Positions 52,915 through 62,100 of a DNA stretch of 64,000 bases are shown piece after piece (within the stretch, counting starts at the first letter, position 1; every line of letters starts with the position of its first letter). A program made the position numbers and the translations under genes. The notes below the pieces were generated by a model that did not search any database, was not told where the DNA came from, and saw nothing but the letters and a program-made list of their open reading frames with translations. Source of the DNA: Chloroflexota bacterium. Its GTDB lineage: Bacteria; Chloroflexota; Anaerolineae; Anaerolineales; Villigracilaceae. The DNA is taken from contig JAKOVF010000329.1 of the NCBI GenBank assembly GCA_029782225.1, forward strand, positions 17,528 through 81,527. Direction: 5' to 3'.

Positions 52915-52945
52915 CAGGGCAGGCTTCACGGCTTGCCCTGTTTTT
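52915..52945 (+). terminator. Intrinsic terminator after the DsbA-like gene
   Basis: CAGGGCAGG pairs with CTTGCCCTG (one G-T pair) over an eight-base loop, followed by TTTTTATT. Confidence 0.8.
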
Positions 52946-53017
52946 ATTCAGAATGGCACATGAAGCCTGATCGGGTCCATACGAAGTTTTTTCTTAAAGT
53001 CGGAAAGTCCCGGCTAA

Positions 53018-53045
53018 TTGGCAGTCATCAGGCGTTTGATATACT
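53018..53045 (+). promoter_or_regulatory. Promoter with -10 box 6 nt before the DUF1905 ATG
   Basis: TTGGCA (53018-53023), 16 bases, TATACT (53040-53045), six bases and the ATG at 53052. It predicts a leaderless mRNA. Confidence 0.62.
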
Positions 53046-53051
53046 GTGCCA

Positions 53052-53336
53052 ATGATCATCGAGTTCAGCGGCAAAATTTTGTTCTGGCAAGGCCCCGCCC
53101 CATGGTTCTTCATTGCCGTTCCGGCGCAGCAAAGCCGCGACTTGAAAGTGATATCAGGATTGGTAACCTATGGCTGGGGGGTGATTCCGGTCCATGTGCG
53201 GATCGGCAAAACAGAATTCAAGACTTCCTTGTTTCCCAAGGATGGCCGCTACCTTGTGCCTGTCAAAGCGAGTGTCCGAAAAGCGGAGAATCTTGAGAAA
53301 GGCGATGACGTGACTGTGCGGCTCGAAGTTCGTTGA
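53052..53336 (+). CDS. DUF1905 domain protein
   Basis: The 94-residue protein fits the DUF1905 beta-barrel: IIEFSGKILFWQGPAPWFFIAVPAQQS, then WGVIPVHVRIGKTEFKTSLFPKDGRYLVPVKASVRKAE and a closing GDDVTVRLEV. Family function is unknown. The ATG two codons after an in-frame GTG was chosen because the TATACT box lies exactly six bases before it. A bidirectional terminator separates it from the ABC transporter. Confidence 0.85.
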   Translation: MIIEFSGKILFWQGPAPWFFIAVPAQQSRDLKVISGLVTYGWGVIPVHVRIGKTEFKTSLFPKDGRYLVPVKASVRKAENLEKGDDVTVRLEVR

Positions 53337-53377
53337 TCAGCAAACCGAGAATAGCCGCTTCGCTCAATACGACATTA

Positions 53378-53411
53378 AAACAAGGAGAGGATAGCCATCC
53401 TCTCCTTGTTT
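53378..53411. terminator. Bidirectional terminator between convergent genes
   Basis: AAACAAGGAGAGGAT pairs perfectly with ATCCTCTCCTTGTTT over a four-base loop. It serves the DUF1905 gene (+) and the ABC permease operon (-). Confidence 0.9.
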
Positions 53412-53433
53412 GTTATTGATGGTGGTGTCACAC

Positions 53434-54771
53434 CTATACATCCCTCAACCGAGGGTTGAAGATTCGGTCGAGTGCGAAGCCGAGCATCGCGAAGCCGAGG
53501 CCAGTGAGCATCAGCAGGGCGGCAGGCTCCATGATCCAGTAGTAGTAACCGCGATACAGGGCACCATTTGCGTTGGCATCTTCGATGATCTTGCCCCAGG
53601 TCGGGAGGACGGGGTCGCCAAGTCCCAGTACCGCTAGCGAGGCCTCCAGGAATACAAAGGCAGGGATGGAGGAGACCAGCCCCGGGATGAGCAGCGGAAT
53701 CATGCGGGGGATCAGATAAAGAAAAATGATCCGCAGGTCGCTTGCGCCATAGGCACGCGCCGCCTCAATATACATGGATTCCTTGGTCTGGATGAAGATG
53801 GAACGATATCCCTTGATCGCGCCGGTGAAGATACTCAGGGCTATTGTCGCGCTCAAAATGACCCACAGACTTCGAGAATAAAAAGTCCCGATCATGATCA
53901 GAATGGACAGGAAGGGCAGGACCAGATTTATTTCCGTGATACGCTGGATCAGTTCATCGATCCAACTGCCATACCAGGCGCCGATGGCCGCGATCACCAT
54001 GGTCAGGATCGACGTGCCCAACGATGCGATCAGTCCGAATGCCAGAGCGACCGGCGTGCCCCACAGCAGGGGAAGCATCAGGTCGCGGCGCAACTGGTCG
54101 GTGCCGGCCAGACCATAGACCTGTCCGTGAAGGACAAACTCGACATTGATATCCGAATCGGGTTCAAAGGTCGCGGCGGTGATCAGGAGTTGATACTTCC
54201 CTTTGAGCGGCGACTTTGAATCCGGTGCGGAGAAGAGAGCCGGGAGGATGTCCTCTGTGCCTAAACGCGCGGCCAGCTTGGGATCCTGAGAGAAGCGGTA
54301 CGTCTGTTTTTGAATGACCGTCAAATTGCCGACCCGAATCTTTCTGCCATCAGGGGTCAGCCATTCGATGGAAATGAACGGTTGTTTCTTTTCATAATTG
54401 GACGTCACGTACAGGATCATCTCCTGCGGATAAACATCGTATGAAAAATCGAAGGTGTGGGACATCGTGATGCTGGAGGTTCCCTCCGCCCCACGCTCCA
54501 CGGTTTTTTGCATCGACCCGTCGGATGTGTTGACGGCAAAGGACTCGGCGTACTTCTGCTTTGAAAACAGATTGATCCAGGCCGGTGCCGCGAACTTCGG
54601 GTTTTGATACCATACGTCCTCGCCGCCGCGCCAGAGACGGACTGCCTCACTGTAGGGAATCGTGACCATGGCATAGACCGCGACCCCAACCAGCATGACG
54701 ATGACCAACATACCCACTATGGCGGATGGATACTGGAGCATACTTCTGAACGCAGACCTCAAGGAGTTCAT
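53434..54771 (-). CDS. ABC transporter permease, peptide type (DppC/OppC-like)
   Basis: The 445-residue membrane protein has an N-terminal helix (about residues 15-40) and a long extracytoplasmic domain of about 180 residues. Five permease helices follow. The EAA-type cytoplasmic loop reads EAARAYGASDLRIIFLYLIPRMIP (about 340-363). The DppC family usually lacks such a long external domain, so this is an enlarged version. It starts one base after the stop of the DppB-like gene. Its stop is followed by the bidirectional terminator. No ATPase genes are in the operon here. Confidence 0.85.
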   Translation of the reverse strand: MNSLRSAFRSMLQYPSAIVGMLVIVMLVGVAVYAMVTIPYSEAVRLWRGGEDVWYQNPKFAAPAWINLFSKQKYAESFAVNTSDGSMQKTVERGAEGTSSITMSHTFDFSYDVYPQEMILYVTSNYEKKQPFISIEWLTPDGRKIRVGNLTVIQKQTYRFSQDPKLAARLGTEDILPALFSAPDSKSPLKGKYQLLITAATFEPDSDINVEFVLHGQVYGLAGTDQLRRDLMLPLLWGTPVALAFGLIASLGTSILTMVIAAIGAWYGSWIDELIQRITEINLVLPFLSILIMIGTFYSRSLWVILSATIALSIFTGAIKGYRSIFIQTKESMYIEAARAYGASDLRIIFLYLIPRMIPLLIPGLVSSIPAFVFLEASLAVLGLGDPVLPTWGKIIEDANANGALYRGYYYWIMEPAALLMLTGLGFAMLGFALDRIFNPRLRDV

Positions 54772-54772
54772 G

Positions 54773-55894
54773 CTAACCGCCAACTTTTACCCGCGGGTCC
54801 GCCAGGGCATAGACGAAGTCGAGCAGGAAGACGGTGATCGCTAGCAGGTAGGCAAAGATGATGGTGGATCCCACGATCACGGGAATCTCGTACAGGCCGA
54901 TGGCGTGGAAAATGGTGCGGCCGAGGCCCGGCCAGACAAAAACAGTTTCCGTGATGGTCGCGCCGCTCCACAGGCCGATAATCAGGAGCGCGAAATTCGT
55001 GATGATATTTGGCAGGGTGGGGCGCAGAATATAACGCCGCTCAACGTCACTGGAACGGAGTCCCTTGGCGCGTGCCAGTTCGACATAGTCCTCGCTGGAG
55101 TAAATGAGGAAGAATGTCCTGTAATTGTAAATGCTGAGAAAGAGCGAACTCAGCACCAGGGAGGAACCCGGCAAAATCAAGTGTTTCAGCAGGCTAAGCC
55201 CATAACCGATCGTCGTTGACGGTGGGGGAGAATCCACCATGCCGCCAAACGGAAGCGTTTTCAAAACGCCGGCGAAGATAAGGATCAGGAAGATCCCGTA
55301 GAACCAGGGTGGGACGGAAGAAGTGGGAGAGAGTGCGATCACGAGCTTATCCCAGATCGAGCCGTACTTACGTGCCAGCGACAGGGCAAAAAGGATGCTG
55401 AAGAAGAAGAGGAACAGTTGAGAGGTGGCCATCAACAATAAGGTGGCCGGCAATCGTTCGAGAAGAATGAGACGCACCTGCTTGGAACCGCTGTCGCTGG
55501 TCATGTTGATGGCGCGACCAAGCTGCAGCGTGAGCGCATTGGTCAGATACTTTGCATTGCGGATCACGATCGGGACGTTGAGTCCGAGTCGCTTTTCCTC
55601 CAGCCTGATCTTGTCTTCGATCAACTTTTTGCGGACCTCAGGGGCCATCTGCTGCATGGCGGGATTAAGACCAATTTGCTGGGTAATCCGGTCTCGTAGC
55701 TCACCCCTCATGATCTGGTCTACATACCCGCCCATGTTTGCGATCATGATCGTTAGATATACGCCGATCACAACGGTCACGAACAGGGTAAAGAGGCGTA
55801 AAAGAATATAACGGGAGACGCGCAGAAACGTGCTGCTTCCTGCACGTTTTCGGGGAATTGCACTGTCTATCGGGGGGTTGGTTACTACTGCCAT
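54773..55894 (-). CDS. ABC transporter permease, peptide type (DppB/OppB-like)
   Basis: The 373-residue protein has the DppB layout: a first helix (RYILLRLFTLFVTVVIGVYLTIMI) and an extended external loop. Five helices follow with the EAA loop YVELARAKGLRSSDVERRYILRP (about 279-301) and GLWSGATITETVFVWPGLGRTIF. With the DppC-like partner it forms the transmembrane pore. GAGG precedes the ATG. A 190-base gap with a 16-bp stem-loop separates it from the binding-protein gene upstream. Confidence 0.88.
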   Translation of the reverse strand: MAVVTNPPIDSAIPRKRAGSSTFLRVSRYILLRLFTLFVTVVIGVYLTIMIANMGGYVDQIMRGELRDRITQQIGLNPAMQQMAPEVRKKLIEDKIRLEEKRLGLNVPIVIRNAKYLTNALTLQLGRAINMTSDSGSKQVRLILLERLPATLLLMATSQLFLFFFSILFALSLARKYGSIWDKLVIALSPTSSVPPWFYGIFLILIFAGVLKTLPFGGMVDSPPPSTTIGYGLSLLKHLILPGSSLVLSSLFLSIYNYRTFFLIYSSEDYVELARAKGLRSSDVERRYILRPTLPNIITNFALLIIGLWSGATITETVFVWPGLGRTIFHAIGLYEIPVIVGSTIIFAYLLAITVFLLDFVYALADPRVKVGG

Positions 55895-55935
55895 ACTACC
55901 TCACAAAGTGATCATCCAGGTGTAAATTTAATTTT

Positions 55936-55980
55936 GCTACTCTTCGCGAATGTTCCACAGAATGATTCGCGAAGAGTAGC
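55936..55980. repeat. 16-bp perfect stem-loop between binding-protein and permease genes
   Basis: GCTACTCTTCGCGAAT and ATTCGCGAAGAGTAGC are separated by 13 bases. No T-run follows on the minus strand, so it is not a standard terminator. It could protect the upstream mRNA and lower permease expression, as in other importer operons. Confidence 0.65.
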
Positions 55981-56084
55981 GTATCAAAGGAGAAGGAGGA
56001 GACAACTCCATTTGATTCGGTCCAACCGTCCCGCAAGTCTGTCACGAGGCCAACCCACGGGACGGTGATGTTGCAGCTTACGAC

Positions 56085-58670
56085 TTACGGAACCACCACA
56101 AAGTCAATCGAAGTGAAAGCGGGGATAGCCACAGGGACTGGCACAACCGCAACTTCAAGTCTGGCCGAGCCAGTTGGTACTTTTGAGGTGGTGTCGGCAG
56201 ACAGTGTTACTTGGTATTCTCCTTCGGCCACCTTGCTGGCTTGACCAGTCTCGACCACCGCGCCGCCTGTATCGTACAGGATGTACTTCACCTGAGAGAT
56301 GTCGGAACCGGGATAAGGCTTGTCATGGAAGGAGACAGTGGCAGAGAAGACCGCTTCTTCTCCAGCTTTGACCTGCGCGGGACCATCGAGTAGGATCTTG
56401 GCAAGCTTGGGTTCGCTGAAGGCGGCCCAACGATCGGCCTTGTCAGCAAAGTCCGGGTTGTTCTTCAGGACGAGGGTCTTCTCTGTGCTGAAGACTTTGT
56501 CAAGGTAGTAGGGCCCGGTACCATCCCAGAAGTGACCGTGATCCTGATACCATTTCTTCAAATTGGCATAACGCAGTGCAGCCTCATCCGCATTCACATA
56601 CTGACTCATCGTAGCAGCATACGGAATGTAGGAATCTGCTTCGGCCTGATCGAGATACTTTGAGAGGATATCAAGGCTTGGTCCGCCGACCCAGCTGGTC
56701 TCCTCGACCTGGTTTGCGTCTGCCTTATCGGGCGTGTATGCCAGTTCGTTGTTTTCTTCGGCCAGGTTGGAGATTGCAAAGATCTCCCAGCTGTTTTCAC
56801 CCGCAAGACCTGTAGGGGAGCCCGGCCACAGCGTGATGATGTTCAGCTCTGCATCCGCATTGTAGGTATCCGAGTAGTACTCGACCGTGAGCGGGTCAGT
56901 GGAGGTAATGCGCGCACCCTTGAACGACTGCAGGAAGGCGTCAAAGCTTGGTACGTAGGACTCATCGTAGATCTTGCTTTCGGGTTTGGCACGATCGAAG
57001 GTCTCGATGAAGGACATGACAAAGTCGCCCACAGAGATCGGACTGCCATCATGCCACTTGACCGTATCATATAGATCTGACGGGAAGGTCACGACGCTCT
57101 TCGTATTGGCGGTCGCGCCATCCGGGAATTTTTCGCCAGCGGTGATGAATTTCTGGTTTGCCGCATCCCAGTCCACCCACGCATCGGCCGGGACGTCGAT
57201 CTGATCAGCGGTCTCGAGAGTGAGCCAATCGAGGTTCTTGACAATCGGCAAGCCGGTCTTCAAGGTTAATGAGGCGCTTTCGATGCGCTGCGGCCAGGCG
57301 AGGCCCGTGTAAGGATCGGCCATCAAGCCGCCGCTGCCGACTGTGCTCGCGGCGCCCTGTGAGGTGGCGCGCATGATATTGGAGTCCCACACCCAGTTGC
57401 TGCCAGCGATGGTGTTCCACGGTTCAGTGAACAGGTCAGAAGTACCCACCTTCATCGCGCCGCCTTCCTTGTCTTTGAAGCGCAGGTTGTAAGGTCCAAC
57501 GTTTGCGGCTTCGACGCCAGCGGCCAGGTCATAAGTGACCTGTACATTTGTGTTGAAGGGGGAATATTGCACCTGCTCGATGGCCCAGACCTGAAGAGAA
57601 TCTTCAAGCGAGAGCTCCAGTGCACGCGCCATCATCTGGCGACGTTCATCCTGGGTAGCGAAGGTCCCCTGTGCCAGATCATCGCCCAGCTTCTGGAACT
57701 CCTCATCGGAAACATTGGAGATGAAAGGCTCAACAGCCTGTACGCTGGTGTTCAGGTACATCTGCTGGATCTGTGCCTTTTCATCACGGGTCAGGCCGGA
57801 AGGAAGCCAGCCCGCCGTGTAGATGTTCCACTGTCCATCGGCAGCGTTTGTACCACGCCAGATCGGAGCAGCTTCAGAAGAGGTCTTGTACTGGCGGTCC
57901 ACGGTGAAACCAAGCGTTTCCAATTGGTTTGCAAAGTAATCGCCCATCGGTTTGCGGGTGCCATCACCATCAGAACGGATCAGGAAGATCAGTGATACGG
58001 GCGCACCGTTGAACTGCCATTTGCCATCCGAGCCGCGCGTCGCGCCCATGCCGGTCATCTCGGTGTCGACCACTTGCTGGGCTTTCTCCATATTGAACGC
58101 GTACTTGCTCTCGAGCGCACGCGCCATATCGATCAGGTTGGTATATTCCACCAACTGAGTGGTGATCGCGAAGTATTTCGGCAGTGAGCCGCCGGCATAG
58201 ATTTCCTGGTTGATGTAATTGCGGTCAATCGCCCAGTTCATCGCTTCGCGGATCTTGCGGTTCGAGAAAGGATTCAGTTTGGTCGTGTCCGTAAAAACGG
58301 CAGGGTTGAACATGAAAGAGTAGCTGCCGCCGAAGGATTGCGAATATCCAAGCCCGGCATCCTTGATGGACGGGTAAATATCCGAGGCCAGCCCGTAGGA
58401 ATACAGGTCAATGGCGCCTGCCTCAAGCTGGGTAATGGCTGACTCACCGTCCACAACAGAGACATCGATCTCGTCCAGCCAGCCGCCGTGACGATCGGTG
58501 GCAACCGGCGTAGGAGGCTCTGTCGCCATCGCTTCTGCCGTGGGCGGTTCAGTGGCACTCGGTGCTTGTTGTTGCGCCGGCTCGGTGCTGCTGGCAGGCT
58601 GGCAGGCTCCAAGGGCCATGCTCAGAATCACCAGCAGACTGAGGAACGCAAAAAGGTGTTTTTGTTTCAT
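56085..58670 (-). CDS. Peptide-type ABC substrate-binding lipoprotein with C-terminal Ig-like domain
   Basis: The 861-residue protein has a lipoprotein signal (lipobox ALGAC, Cys about residue 23) and a Pro/Thr/Glu-rich linker (25-60). A large family 5-type binding domain follows, with NPFSNRKIREAMNWAIDRNYI and TGPYYLDKVFSTEKTLVLKNN. A C-terminal beta-sandwich (about 760-861, PAQVKAGEEAVFSATVSFHD) looks like an Ig-like module. It is far longer than the usual 530-600 residues. It feeds the two permeases downstream, probably with peptides or oligosaccharides. AGGAG precedes the ATG. A long structured leader lies upstream. Confidence 0.88.
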   Translation of the reverse strand: MKQKHLFAFLSLLVILSMALGACQPASSTEPAQQQAPSATEPPTAEAMATEPPTPVATDRHGGWLDEIDVSVVDGESAITQLEAGAIDLYSYGLASDIYPSIKDAGLGYSQSFGGSYSFMFNPAVFTDTTKLNPFSNRKIREAMNWAIDRNYINQEIYAGGSLPKYFAITTQLVEYTNLIDMARALESKYAFNMEKAQQVVDTEMTGMGATRGSDGKWQFNGAPVSLIFLIRSDGDGTRKPMGDYFANQLETLGFTVDRQYKTSSEAAPIWRGTNAADGQWNIYTAGWLPSGLTRDEKAQIQQMYLNTSVQAVEPFISNVSDEEFQKLGDDLAQGTFATQDERRQMMARALELSLEDSLQVWAIEQVQYSPFNTNVQVTYDLAAGVEAANVGPYNLRFKDKEGGAMKVGTSDLFTEPWNTIAGSNWVWDSNIMRATSQGAASTVGSGGLMADPYTGLAWPQRIESASLTLKTGLPIVKNLDWLTLETADQIDVPADAWVDWDAANQKFITAGEKFPDGATANTKSVVTFPSDLYDTVKWHDGSPISVGDFVMSFIETFDRAKPESKIYDESYVPSFDAFLQSFKGARITSTDPLTVEYYSDTYNADAELNIITLWPGSPTGLAGENSWEIFAISNLAEENNELAYTPDKADANQVEETSWVGGPSLDILSKYLDQAEADSYIPYAATMSQYVNADEAALRYANLKKWYQDHGHFWDGTGPYYLDKVFSTEKTLVLKNNPDFADKADRWAAFSEPKLAKILLDGPAQVKAGEEAVFSATVSFHDKPYPGSDISQVKYILYDTGGAVVETGQASKVAEGEYQVTLSADTTSKVPTGSARLEVAVVPVPVAIPAFTSIDFVVVP

Positions 58671-58925
58671 GATCTCTTATCTCCTTTTAGAATTTTGACA
58701 TACAGTCACATGCACAATCCAGGTTCTTGCCAGGATCACCTCCTTGGCTTACATGGTTCAATCGATCACCAGCAATATCTAAAATTCGAGGCGGAGCCAG
58801 TCCATCACGCTGTACTCCGCCTCCTATGAAAACGCGGAGCTTTTGATCTCTGTAGGAGGAGAAAACAATCGAGAGCATCTCCGCTCTGTTGGGCACCCGT
58901 TTGGGCGGGTGGAGTTGGTAGTTGC

Positions 58926-58954
58926 ATCATACGGATTCCATGACTAAATGTCAT
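58926..58954 (-). promoter_or_regulatory. Sigma-70 promoter of the peptide ABC operon
   Basis: On the minus strand ATGACA (58954-58949), a 17-base spacer and TATGAT (58931-58926). It matches the consensus at 9 of 12 positions or better. Confidence 0.65.
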
Positions 58955-59050
58955 GCGCCCTGGATGGCATCTTTCCCCCCACAATTGTGTTGTTCTTCAC
59001 CCACCAACATTAATGGATGAGCGCTACTGGCGAGGGATGGGGACAAAGAC

Positions 59051-59075
59051 AAAAAACCCCTCTACAGGGGGGTGC
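59051..59075 (-). terminator. Minus-strand terminator-like hairpin with no upstream gene
   Basis: On the minus strand CCCCT pairs with AGGGG over four bases and is followed by TTTTTT. No minus-strand gene lies upstream of it within the window. Confidence 0.45.
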
Positions 59076-59186
59076 AAATGTACTGACCTTCATTACTAAG
59101 CCCACGAATTTTGCAATATACTTAGGTGGGATGACTTCGGCGTCCACTGGTAATCCTGCCTGTCGATCTGACGCTTAAATACTCGA

Positions 59187-62100
59187 ATGAAATACGCTCT
59201 ACGCCTTCTTACCTTACTCCTCCTTTACCTTACCGTTGCCTGCACACCGGCTGGGCCTGTCTCCGCGCCGACTGTTACACCTCCTCCACAGCCAACACCG
59301 AATTCCAACATAGCGCCTGTGATTCAAAACTCGGCGCGCAACATCAATCGTTCCATCCGATTCGAGCACATCGGCCTCGAACAGGGACTCTCGCAGAGTG
59401 TGGTCAACGCAATTTTTCAAGACAGCAAGGGTTTCCTTTGGATCGGCACACAGGACGGTTTGAACCGATATAACGGATACGACTTCACCGTCTATAAACC
59501 GGAACCGGAAAACGAACACAGCCTCAGTGATCGCTGGATCACATCCATTGTTGAGGATAAGGATGGATTCCTCTGGATTGGAACCCGACAGGGCGGACTC
59601 AATCGCTTCGATCCCCGCTCTGGCCTGTTCACTGTCTTCCGATATGATCCCAACGACAGCCTGAGTCTCAGTAATAACCGCATCAATGCCTTGCTTGTGG
59701 ACAAGGATGGTTTGCTCTGGGTTGGCACGGACCGGGGCCTCGACCGTCTTAACGCAAACAATATTGATTTTACCCATATCATCACCAGGGAGGGTGACCA
59801 GAGCAATCCGGTCACGGCTCTGTACCAGGACAGGAATGGCTACATGTGGATCGGCATCCGGGGGAGCGGCCTCCTGCGATTCAACGTGCAAAAGGGTTCC
59901 TCCCAAACGTATACATCCTCTGCCAAATCAACCGGACTGAGCAACAATAACGTAACCTCCATTGAGGAGGATGCCCAGGGCAACCTGTGGATTGGGACAC
60001 GCAGCGGGTTGAACCGTTTCACGGAATCTTCGCAGAGCTTTACCCACTACTACCACCAGCCACTTGCACCGGAGAGCCTTGTTAGCGACAGCATTAATCA
60101 TCTATACGTGGATCACAACGGCATCCTGTGGATTGCAACCAGCGAAGGGTTGGATGTATACAATGCACAGTTTAATCAGTTTATCCACTATCACCACGAG
60201 CCGGTCAACCTCGACAGTTTAAGCAACAACTTTGTCTCTGCCGTTTACGAAGACCGCGGCAGCGTCATGTGGGTGGGTACATGGGGCGGCGGCGTCAACA
60301 AATACAATCGCAAACAGGACGATTTCGCCTACTATCGCAGCGATCCATTGAATCCACAGAGCTTAAGCGGAAACCTGATCTCGGCCATTTTTGTGGAACC
60401 GACCGGCGGCATTGTGTGGATCGGTACCAGTGATAACGGCCTCAATCGCTTTAACTCTTTGACCTCGGAGTTCAAACAATTCCATCACGACCCTGCCAAC
60501 CCGGACAGTCTCAGCAGCGATCAGATCTATTCCATTTTTGAAGATGCGGAAAACCGCCTGTGGGTCGGGACCTCCAAAGCGTTAGACCTGCTTGATCCAG
60601 GCACAGGCACGGCCAAGCACTATATTCCGGGTGATGCCGAGGGCAGTCTCTCGGGCTTGCCGGTTTACAGCATTTATGAGGATCACTTTGGTAACCTGTG
60701 GTTTGGCACCGGAGACGGGCTGGACCGATTTGACCCACAAACAGATACATTTATCCCTTATCGGCACGACCCGGAGAATGAGGCCAGCCTGGGAGGCGAG
60801 CAGATCAGCGCAATCACAGAAGACTGGAGAGGCAATCTGTGGGTCGGTACATGGGATGGTGGCCTCAACCGCTTTGACCGGGCCTCGAACGGTTTTGTCC
60901 GTTATCAGAACAGCCCCCGTGATGGCAAAAGCCTGAGCAACAATACAGTGCTCTCAGTCTATCAAAGTCATGAAGGCGTGATCTGGGTTGGTACAGCCGG
61001 TGGCGGATTGAATCGCTACGATGCTGCCGCCGATAACTTCACCGCTTACACGGAGGAGGACGGGCTGCCGAACAACGTTATCTATGGCATCCTCGAGGAT
61101 CGTGAGAATCATTTGTGGCTGAGCACAAATTATGGGCTCTCACGCTTCGATCCCCGTACCCTCAACTTCCGGAATTACACCGTCAGCGATGGCCTGCAAA
61201 GCAATGAGTTCAATTCCAATGCCTATGCCATCACGCCGCGTGGAGAAATGTATTTTGGCGGCATCAACGGCATGAATTTCATCGATCCGCTCTCCATTTC
61301 CACCAGCGCTTATGTGCCTTCTGTTGTGCTCACGTCACTGACGCAAAATGGCGAGCCGGTGAAGAGCGATACCCGCGTGGAAGCGTTGCAGGAGATCACC
61401 CTGCATTGGCCGCAGAACTCGTTTGAATTTGAATTTGCCGCCCTCTCTTATGGACAGCCGAACAAGAATCAATATGCCTACAAGCTTGAAAATTTCGAAA
61501 ACGACTGGAATTATATTGGTACGAAACATAACAGCCGTTACACCAACCTGCCGGGCGGCACTTATACCCTGTTGCTCAAAGGCAGCAACAGCGACGGGGT
61601 CTGGAACGATACGCCACTGCAGATCAAAGTGACGGTTGTCCCTCCTGTCTGGCAGACGAACTGGTTCCGCATCCTTCTCGGACTGGGGCTTGCATCCATT
61701 GTAGTGGCTGGATACGGGCTGAGGATTGCCTCTGTTCAAAGGCGCAGCCGTCAGCTTGAGAGAGTCGTCCAGGAACGAACCGGTGAGCTCAAGAAGCGCA
61801 ACACAGAAATGGAAGCGCTGTATCAGGCCGATGAAAAAATCATTCGGACCGTGAGCATCAATCAGGTTTTCCAGGCGCTTGTCAATGTGGCGGTGGAGAT
61901 CCTGAATGCGGACCGAAGTATGGTGCTTGCCTGGGACGAGGAGGAAACACACCTCGTGCCGCGCGTGAGTTCTGGCTTCAAAAAGAAGACGCTGGATGCA
62001 ATGACGTTCACCAAAGGGGAGAGCCCGGTTGGCAGGGTACTGGCCACGGGTGAGCCGGTCGTTGTTACTGAACTCGATCTCGATGACCTGCGTCCGGATC

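Larger units (their letters stand above)
58671..59186. other. 516-base divergent intergenic region with long minus-strand leader
   Basis: A good minus-strand promoter at 58954-58926 predicts a leader of about 250 nt before the binding-protein gene. The leader can form competing helices: CTCCGCC with GGCGGAG, CCTCCTA with TAGGAGG, and CTCCGC with GCGGAG, sharing the segment 58815-58826. A 63-codon minus-strand reading frame (about 58878-58687, start ATGCTCTCG) also fits into it. Near the kinase gene a hairpin with T-run (59051-59075) points the other way. No riboswitch class was recognised. Confidence 0.5.
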
